Positions 31,270 to 36,021 of a DNA stretch of 36,021 nt are shown in pieces. The stretch is from assembly GCF_000521865.1 (NCBI RefSeq), contig NZ_JAME01000040.1, positions 1 through 36,021 on the forward strand, in the 5' to 3' direction. Within the stretch, counting starts at the first letter, position 1; each line of letters starts with the position of its first letter. A program made the translations under genes and the position numbers. Source of the stretch: Roseivivax isoporae LMG 25204 (GTDB lineage Bacteria; Pseudomonadota; Alphaproteobacteria; Rhodobacterales; Rhodobacteraceae). Below the pieces are notes generated by a model. That model worked only from the letters and a program-made list of their open reading frames with translations. It had not been told where the DNA came from and did no database searches.

Positions 31270-32505
31270 ATGCCCGTTCTGGTGATGAAATTCGGCGGCA
31301 CCTCGGTCGCCACGCTCGACCGCATCCGGCGGGCGGCCAAGCGCGTCGGCGTCGAGGTCGCCAAGGGCTACGACGTGATCGTCATCGTCTCGGCCATGGC
31401 CGGCAAGACGAACGAGCTCGTGGGCTGGGTGAACGAGACCTCGCCGCTCTTCGATGCGCGCGAATACGACGCCGTGGTGAGCTCGGGCGAGAACGTGACC
31501 GCCGGCCTCATGGCGCTCACGCTGCAGGAGATGGAGGTGCCCGCGCGGTCCTGGCAGGGCTGGCAGGTGCCGCTCCGCACCACCTCGGCGCACGGCTCGG
31601 CCCGGATCGAGGAGATCCCCACCGACAACATCAACCGCAAGTTCGCCGAGGGCATGCGCGTCGCGGTGGTCGCGGGCTTCCAGGGGATCAGCCCCGAGGG
31701 CCGGATCACCACGCTCGGCCGCGGCGGGTCGGACACCACCGCCGTCGCCTTCGCCGCCGCCTTCGGGGCCGAGCGCTGCGACATCTACACCGACGTGGAC
31801 GGCGTCTACACCACCGATCCGCGGATCTGCGACCGCGCGCGCCGGCTCGACCGCATCGCCTTCGAGGAGATGCTGGAGCTCGCGTCGCTCGGCGCCAAGG
31901 TCCTGCAGACCCGCTCGGTCGAGCTGGCCATGCGCTACAAGGTGCGCCTGCGGGTCCTGTCGAGCTTCGAGGAACAGTCGGACACGGCCGGCACGCTGGT
32001 CTGCGACGAGGAGGACATCATGGAAAGCAAGGTCGTGGCCGGGGTCGCCCATTCGCGCGACGAGGCGAAGATGACGCTCGTCTCTGTCGCCGACCGGCCG
32101 GGCATCGCCGCGGCGATCTTCATGCCGCTCTCCGAGGCCGGCGTGAACGTCGACATGATCGTGCAGAACATCGCCGAGGAGGGCCGCACGGACATGACCT
32201 TCTCCTGCCCGATCGACCAGGTGAAGCGGGCCGAGCAGGCGCTCTCGCGCGCCAAGGAGAAGGGCGAGATCAACTTCCACGATCTCGTCGCCGATACCGG
32301 CGTCGCCAAGGTGTCGGTGGTGGGCATCGGCATGCGCTCCCACACGGGCGTCGCCGCAAAGATGTTCAAGGTGCTCTCCTCCGAGGGCATCAACATCAAG
32401 GTCATCACCACGTCCGAGATCAAGATCTCGGTCCTGATCGACCGCAAGTACATGGAACTGGCGGTGCAGGCGCTGCACGACGCGTTCGAGCTGGAAAAGG
32501 CCTGA
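31270..32505 (+). CDS. lysC: Aspartate kinase
   Basis: This enzyme phosphorylates aspartate, the first step toward lysine, threonine, methionine and diaminopimelate. The 411-residue protein is a monofunctional class with VMKFGGTSVA at the N-terminus, TTLGRGGSDTTAVAFAAA (ATP/aspartate site), IYTDVDGVYTTDPRI, and two C-terminal ACT domains (about 265-340 and 345-411: GIAAAIFMPLSEAGVNVDMI and KMFKVLSSEGINIKVITTSEIKISVLI). Such ACT domains usually mean feedback inhibition by lysine and/or threonine. ptsP follows after 134 bp, the usual alphaproteobacterial neighbour. Confidence 0.97.
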   Translation: MPVLVMKFGGTSVATLDRIRRAAKRVGVEVAKGYDVIVIVSAMAGKTNELVGWVNETSPLFDAREYDAVVSSGENVTAGLMALTLQEMEVPARSWQGWQVPLRTTSAHGSARIEEIPTDNINRKFAEGMRVAVVAGFQGISPEGRITTLGRGGSDTTAVAFAAAFGAERCDIYTDVDGVYTTDPRICDRARRLDRIAFEEMLELASLGAKVLQTRSVELAMRYKVRLRVLSSFEEQSDTAGTLVCDEEDIMESKVVAGVAHSRDEAKMTLVSVADRPGIAAAIFMPLSEAGVNVDMIVQNIAEEGRTDMTFSCPIDQVKRAEQALSRAKEKGEINFHDLVADTGVAKVSVVGIGMRSHTGVAAKMFKVLSSEGINIKVITTSEIKISVLIDRKYMELAVQALHDAFELEKA

Positions 32506-32639
32506 GCGGGACGGCGGGGGCCGGGCTGCCTCCGCCGCGTCAGACGGGGCCCGCGACGGCCGCGCAATGTCGGCTTTCGCTTTCCTCGCCCCTTCCGCCT
32601 GCCCTATAGCTGGTGCGCCGAGGACGAGGGGCACACGAC

Positions 32640-34877
32640 ATGCCGGAGCGCACCGAGAGCGAGAGCCGCAAGCTGCTGGGACGCTTGCGCGACACCATGG
32701 CCGAAGAGGCCGCCGGCCAGGAACGGCTCGACAAGATCACCCACCTGACCGCGGATTCGATGGGGACCGAGGTCTGCTCGATCTACCTCTTCCGCGACGA
32801 CGAGACGCTCGAGCTCTGCGCCACCGAGGGGCTCAAGGCCGAGGCCGTGCACCAGACCCGCATGCGGCTGGGCGAGGGCCTCGTCGGCCGCGTGGCGCGC
32901 ACCGGCAAGATCGTGAACACCGCCAATGCGCCCGCCGAGCGCGGTTTCCGCTACATGCCCGAGACCGGCGAGGAAATCTATTCGAGCTTTCTCGGCGTGC
33001 CGATCCAGCGGCTGGGCGAGAAGCTCGGCGTCCTGGTCGTGCAGTCGAAGGAAAGCCGCGAATACACCTCCGACGAGATCTACGCGCTCGAGGTGGTCGC
33101 GATGGTGCTGGCCGAGATGGCCGAGCTCGGCGCCTTCGTCGGCGAGGGTGCGGCGCTCAAGGCGCGCCACACAGACCCCGTCGTCTTCCGCGGCACCATG
33201 GGACAGGAAGGCGCGGCCGAGGGCCACGTCTGGCTGCACGAGCCGCGCGTCGTGGTCACGAACCTCGTCGCCGACGATCCCGAGGTCGAATCGCGCCGCC
33301 TCCTCGAGGCAGTGGACCGCCTGCGGGTCAGCGTCGACCAGATCCTCGCCTCCGCCTCCGACCCCGAACAGGTGCAGGTGCTCGAGGCCTACCGCATGTT
33401 CGCCAATTCCAAGGGCTGGCTCCGGCGGATGGAAGAGGACATCGGCCGCGGCCTCTCGGCCGAGGCAGCGGTGGAAAAGGAACAATCCGCCGCCCGCGCG
33501 CGCATGAGCCAGGTCACCGACGCCTACCTGCGCGAACGGCTGCAGGACCTCGACGACCTGTCGAACCGGCTGCTGCGGCTGCTGACCGGACAGGGCCGCG
33601 AGACCGGCGCGGAGCTGCCGCCCGACCCGGTGCTCGTGGCACGCAACATCGGCCCCGGGGAACTCCTGGAATACGGGCGCGCCCTGCGCGGCGTGGTGCT
33701 CGAGGACGGATCGGTCGGCAGCCACGCGGCGATCGTCGCCCGCGCACTGGCGATCCCGCTCGTGATCCATGCGGGCCGCATCACCACCGAGGCGCTGAAC
33801 GGCGACCACATCATGGTCGACGGCGACACCGGCACCGTGCACCTGCGCCCCGACGACCCCGTGGTGAACGCCTTCCGCGACAAGATGGCCATGCAGGCCA
33901 AGGCGCTCGAGCGCTACGCCTCGATCCGCGACACGCCCTGCGTCACCGCCTGCGGCCAGCATATCGGGCTGCACATGAACGCGGGTCTCATGGCGGACCT
34001 GCCGAGCCTCGCCAATTCGGGCGCCGAGGGCGTCGGCCTCTTCCGCACCGAGCTGCAGTTCCTGATCCGCAACCAGATGCCCAAGCGCACCGAGCTCGCG
34101 GCGATCTACGCGCGCGTGCTCGACGCCGCGCAGGGCCGCCGCGTGGTCTTCCGCACGCTCGACATCGGTTCGGACAAGGTCCTGCCCTACATGAAGCCCA
34201 ACGACGAGCCGAACCCGGCGCTCGGCTGGCGGGCGATCCGCGTCGGCCTCGACCGACCCGGCGTGCTGCGCATGCAGCTGCAGGCGCTCCTGCGTGCGTC
34301 GGGCGGACGGCCGCTGTCGGTCATGTTCCCCTTCGTGGCGCAGCTCGACGAATACCGCGCCGCGCGCGCCGAGATGGACAAGGCCATCGCGCGCGAACGC
34401 CGCCTGGGCCATACCCTGCCCGAGAAGATCGAGGTCGGCGCCATGCTCGAGACGCCGTCGCTGGCCTACGCGCCCGACCGCTTCTTCGCCGAGGTCGATT
34501 TCCTGTCCATCGGCGGCAACGACCTCAAGCAGTTCTTCTTCGCCGCCGACCGCGAGAACGAGCGCGTGCGCCGCCGCTACGACACGCTCAACACCTCGTT
34601 CCTGACCTTCATCGAACGCATCGTCGAACGCGCGGACGCCGCCGGCACGCCCATGTCGTTCTGCGGCGAGGATGCCGGCCGCCCGGTCGAGGCGCTCTGC
34701 CTCGCCGCGATCGGCCTGCGCACCCTGTCCATGCGCGCGCCCTCCATCGGGCCGGTCAAGCACCTCCTGCTGCGGGCCGATCTCGGCGCCGTGCGCGACG
34801 TGATCCACCGCGCCCGCGAGGAAGGCGAGCAGAGCGTGCGTCCCGCGGTGATGGAACACCTGCGCACCATGGCCTGA
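32640..34877 (+). CDS. ptsP: Phosphoenolpyruvate--protein phosphotransferase, nitrogen PTS enzyme I
   Basis: PtsP starts the nitrogen-related PTS, passing phosphate from PEP to NPr and then to EIIANtr, linking nitrogen and carbon status to regulation. The 745-residue protein has an N-terminal GAF domain (about 20-165), an EI phosphohistidine domain with active His362 in GSHAAIVARALAIP, and a PEP-binding barrel with GLFRTELQFL, FRTLDIGSDK, SIGGNDLKQF and the active Cys675 in FCGEDAGRP. The GAF domain is expected to bind glutamine. The ATG at 32640 is chosen; an in-frame GTG at 32613 lies almost on a TATAGC element (32605-32610). Confidence 0.97.
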   Translation: MPERTESESRKLLGRLRDTMAEEAAGQERLDKITHLTADSMGTEVCSIYLFRDDETLELCATEGLKAEAVHQTRMRLGEGLVGRVARTGKIVNTANAPAERGFRYMPETGEEIYSSFLGVPIQRLGEKLGVLVVQSKESREYTSDEIYALEVVAMVLAEMAELGAFVGEGAALKARHTDPVVFRGTMGQEGAAEGHVWLHEPRVVVTNLVADDPEVESRRLLEAVDRLRVSVDQILASASDPEQVQVLEAYRMFANSKGWLRRMEEDIGRGLSAEAAVEKEQSAARARMSQVTDAYLRERLQDLDDLSNRLLRLLTGQGRETGAELPPDPVLVARNIGPGELLEYGRALRGVVLEDGSVGSHAAIVARALAIPLVIHAGRITTEALNGDHIMVDGDTGTVHLRPDDPVVNAFRDKMAMQAKALERYASIRDTPCVTACGQHIGLHMNAGLMADLPSLANSGAEGVGLFRTELQFLIRNQMPKRTELAAIYARVLDAAQGRRVVFRTLDIGSDKVLPYMKPNDEPNPALGWRAIRVGLDRPGVLRMQLQALLRASGGRPLSVMFPFVAQLDEYRAARAEMDKAIARERRLGHTLPEKIEVGAMLETPSLAYAPDRFFAEVDFLSIGGNDLKQFFFAADRENERVRRRYDTLNTSFLTFIERIVERADAAGTPMSFCGEDAGRPVEALCLAAIGLRTLSMRAPSIGPVKHLLLRADLGAVRDVIHRAREEGEQSVRPAVMEHLRTMA

Positions 34878-34904
34878 CCCCTGGGCCCGCGCGTCCGGAC
34901 GGTC

Positions 34905-34933
34905 TTGCCAAACGCGCCGCGTTGGCCGAGAAC
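34905..34933 (+). promoter_or_regulatory. Candidate promoter of tRNA-Arg
   Basis: TTGCCA (34905-34910) and GAGAAC (34928-34933) are 17 bp apart and close to the tRNA start at 34945. The -10 is poor. Confidence 0.3.
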
Positions 34934-34944
34934 CGGGCACGAGC

Positions 34945-35021
34945 GGTCCCTTAGCTCAACTGGATAGAGCAGCTGACTTCTAATCAGCAGGTTTGGGGTT
35001 CGAGTCCTCAAGGGATCGCCA
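34945..35021 (+). tRNA. tRNA-Arg (TCT)
   Basis: A full cloverleaf can be drawn: acceptor GGTCCCT with AGGGATC (one G-T pair), D-stem GCTC/GAGC, anticodon stem GCTGA/TCAGC with loop CTTCTAA (anticodon TCT), T-stem TGGGG/CCTCA with loop TTCGAGT, discriminator G and an encoded CCA. It reads AGA and AGG codons, which are rare in this GC-rich genome. Base composition changes sharply just 3' of it. Confidence 0.98.
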
Positions 35022-35106
35022 GAAATCAACAATATATCAATATGTTGCGCACTGAATTGCGTCGGACCTGCGGCATTGATCTGCTTGGGTGATTTTAGGC
35101 GTTGGT

Positions 35107-35141
35107 AAAACACGCCCCTTACACGCGAGCGGGCGGGTTTT
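35107..35141. terminator. Bidirectional terminator between tRNA-Arg and groEL
   Basis: AAAACACGCCC (35107-35117) pairs with GGGCGGGTTTT (35131-35141) with one A-G mismatch, and both ends carry an A/T run. It can end transcription from the tRNA (plus strand) and from groEL (minus strand). Confidence 0.55.
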
Positions 35142-35248
35142 GGCGCACTTGAGCAGGTGCGGTGCGGGTCGCGGCAATCTGCGCGATCGCCGCCATCGCT
35201 TTGCTCGTGATTGTCGAACGCGACGCACTTGGAGGATCGTGGCGCAGT

Positions 35249-35267
35249 CTGACGCTCGAGGCGTCAG
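35249..35267. repeat. 19-bp perfect inverted repeat
   Basis: CTGACGC-TCGAG-GCGTCAG, 7-bp arms around 5 bp, about 85 bp after the groEL stop codon. It may be a second transcription stop for groEL or a protein-binding site. Confidence 0.45.
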
Positions 35268-35351
35268 CGCCGGAATAGCGCCGCAGCCGGCCTACGGACG
35301 CCAGTTGAGCGCCGTTCTCCGGCGGTTTCTCGGCTCCCCACGTCGTCATCC

Positions 35352-36021
35352 TTAGATTACGCCTCCCATTGCGTCGATTTCGTCCGTGCTGCCGAGCCTG
35401 TCCGACTTCTGAGCGACCATCGCCTCAGTCGTGAGTAGCAGGCCCGCAATCGATGCCGCGTCTTCCAGCGCGATCCGGACGACCTTTGTCGGGTCGATGA
35501 TACCTGCCTGCAGCAGGTCGCCGTATTTCTCCAGCTGCGCGTCAAAACCGAATGTCGTGCTGGCGTTCTCGATGACCTTGCCTGCGACGACCGACCCGTC
35601 GACCCCGGCATTCTCCGCGATCTGGCGCAGCGGCGCCTGAACCGCGCGGCGTATGATCTTGATGCCGGCATCCTGATCCGGGTTGTCTCCCTTCATGTCA
35701 GCCAGAACCTTCCCCGCATGGACCAATGCAGCCCCGCCACCAGGCACGACACCTTCCTGCACCGCCGCGCGCGTGGCGTTGAGGGCGTCCTCGACCCTGT
35801 CCTTGCGCTCTTTGACCTCGATCTCGGTGGCACCCCCGACACGGATGACGGCAACGCCGCCTGACAGCGTCGCCAGGCGGTCCCGCAACTTCTCCCTGTC
35901 GTAATCCGAGGTCGTGTCCTCGATCTGGCTGCGAATCTGGGCGACGCGCGAGGCGATCGCCGGCTTCTCGCCCGCACCTTCAATGACCGTCGTGTCATCT
36001 GACCTGCTCCCCTGAAAAGTC
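35352..36021 (-). CDS. groEL: Chaperonin GroEL, secondary copy (partial; possibly disrupted at the edge)
   Basis: This is the C-terminal part of a 60-kDa chaperonin (about residues 360-530 of a usual GroEL). Landmarks are [56 protein letters not shown] (ATPase Asp in VEDAL) and [10 protein letters not shown]. The tail, [22 protein letters not shown], lacks the Gly-Gly-Met repeats of the main GroEL, so it looks like an extra copy. GC is visibly lower than in the preceding genes. The frame stays open to the window edge, but the last in-frame residues (about 35999-36020, TFQGSRS) do not match GroEL, so the gene may be truncated or frameshifted there. No groES is seen. Confidence 0.85.
   Translation of the reverse strand, partial: TFQGSRSDDTTVIEGAGEKPAIASRVAQIRSQIEDTTSDYDREKLRDRLATLSGGVAVIRVGGATEIEVKERKDRVEDALNATRAAVQEGVVPGGGAALVHAGKVLADMKGDNPDQDAGIKIIRRAVQAPLRQIAENAGVDGSVVAGKVIENASTTFGFDAQLEKYGDLLQAGIIDPTKVVRIALEDAASIAGLLLTTEAMVAQKSDRLGSTDEIDAMGGVI

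Larger units (their letters stand above)
35022..35351. other. Gene-poor, lower-GC stretch between tRNA-Arg and groEL
   Basis: These 330 bp hold no gene I can support. The first part is AT-rich (13 of 40 bases G or C at 35021-35060). It contains a hairpin (35107-35141) and a 19-bp inverted repeat (35249-35267), described separately. Two short open frames, 35089-35355 on the plus strand and 35119-35349 on the minus strand, look like chance: basic, low-complexity and without a ribosome site. I see no direct repeat of the tRNA 3' end, no integrase and no insertion-sequence ends here. Confidence 0.6.

Noticed and set aside
32604-34940. 778-codon open frame antisense to ptsP
   Set aside because: ptsP has all active-site motifs; the antisense frame is His/Asp/Glu-rich low-complexity, as expected from codon bias in GC-rich DNA.
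35089-35355. Short frames on both strands between tRNA-Arg and groEL
   Set aside because: Basic, low-complexity, no Shine-Dalgarno and no family resemblance; could be decayed remnants but not supportable as genes.

Overview
The window reads as ordinary chromosome of a GC-rich alphaproteobacterium, most likely Rhodobacteraceae (Roseobacter/Rhodobacter group). The grounds are gene order typical of that family: infA-maf-RNase E/G-yacG; hisD-UPF0262-low-molecular-weight phosphatase; murA-DUF2948; lysC-ptsP; and COQ9 divergent from rpsU. Base composition is about two thirds G+C and genes are tightly packed, with many 1-4 bp stop/start overlaps. No species is claimed.

Layout. 1-3.4 kb: a partial xseA facing away from purD, then a secreted lytic transglycosylase. 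3.4-6.8 kb: ftsY, a GNAT acetyltransferase, an EamA transporter and yciB on the plus strand. 6.8-10.7 kb: a short YigZ-like protein and alanine dehydrogenase on the minus strand, with a divergent Lrp-type regulator and a BCCT osmolyte transporter on the plus strand. 10.8-13.0 kb: a large five-repeat DUF1217 protein, converging on rpsU. 13.1-15.9 kb: COQ9 and two tandem quinone oxidoreductases. 15.9-19.3 kb (minus): infA, maf, RNase E/G, yacG and a class-V PLP enzyme. 19.4-25.7 kb (minus): a nitrilase-type hydrolase; then, reading in the direction of transcription, a 51-aa ORF, murA, DUF2948, hisD, UPF0262, a phosphatase, a SnoaL-like protein and a GNAT. 25.8-32.5 kb (plus): tRNA-Thr(GGT), a Tat-exported YHS protein, a 22-aa membrane microprotein, a GT4 glycosyltransferase, kdtA/waaA, DUF1178, an SDR, a SnoaL-like protein and lysC. 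32.6-36 kb: ptsP, tRNA-Arg(TCT), a 330-bp gene-poor stretch of lower GC, and the 3' part of an atypical groEL.

Most genes are core functions: purine, histidine and lysine/threonine biosynthesis, peptidoglycan and LPS synthesis, SRP targeting, translation initiation, ubiquinone biosynthesis and nitrogen-PTS signalling. The alanine dehydrogenase/Lrp pair suggests locally regulated alanine catabolism, and the BCCT transporter suggests betaine or choline uptake in a saline habitat.

I did not find a clear new multi-gene system. The points most worth checking are: the tRNA-Arg boundary, where composition changes and an unusual groEL begins (with homology that seems to stop just inside the window edge); the orphan five-repeat DUF1217 protein; the 22-aa microprotein; two genes that look leaderless; and a cysteine-desulfurase-like enzyme that lacks the expected cysteine and probably starts at TTG overlapping the yacG stop.
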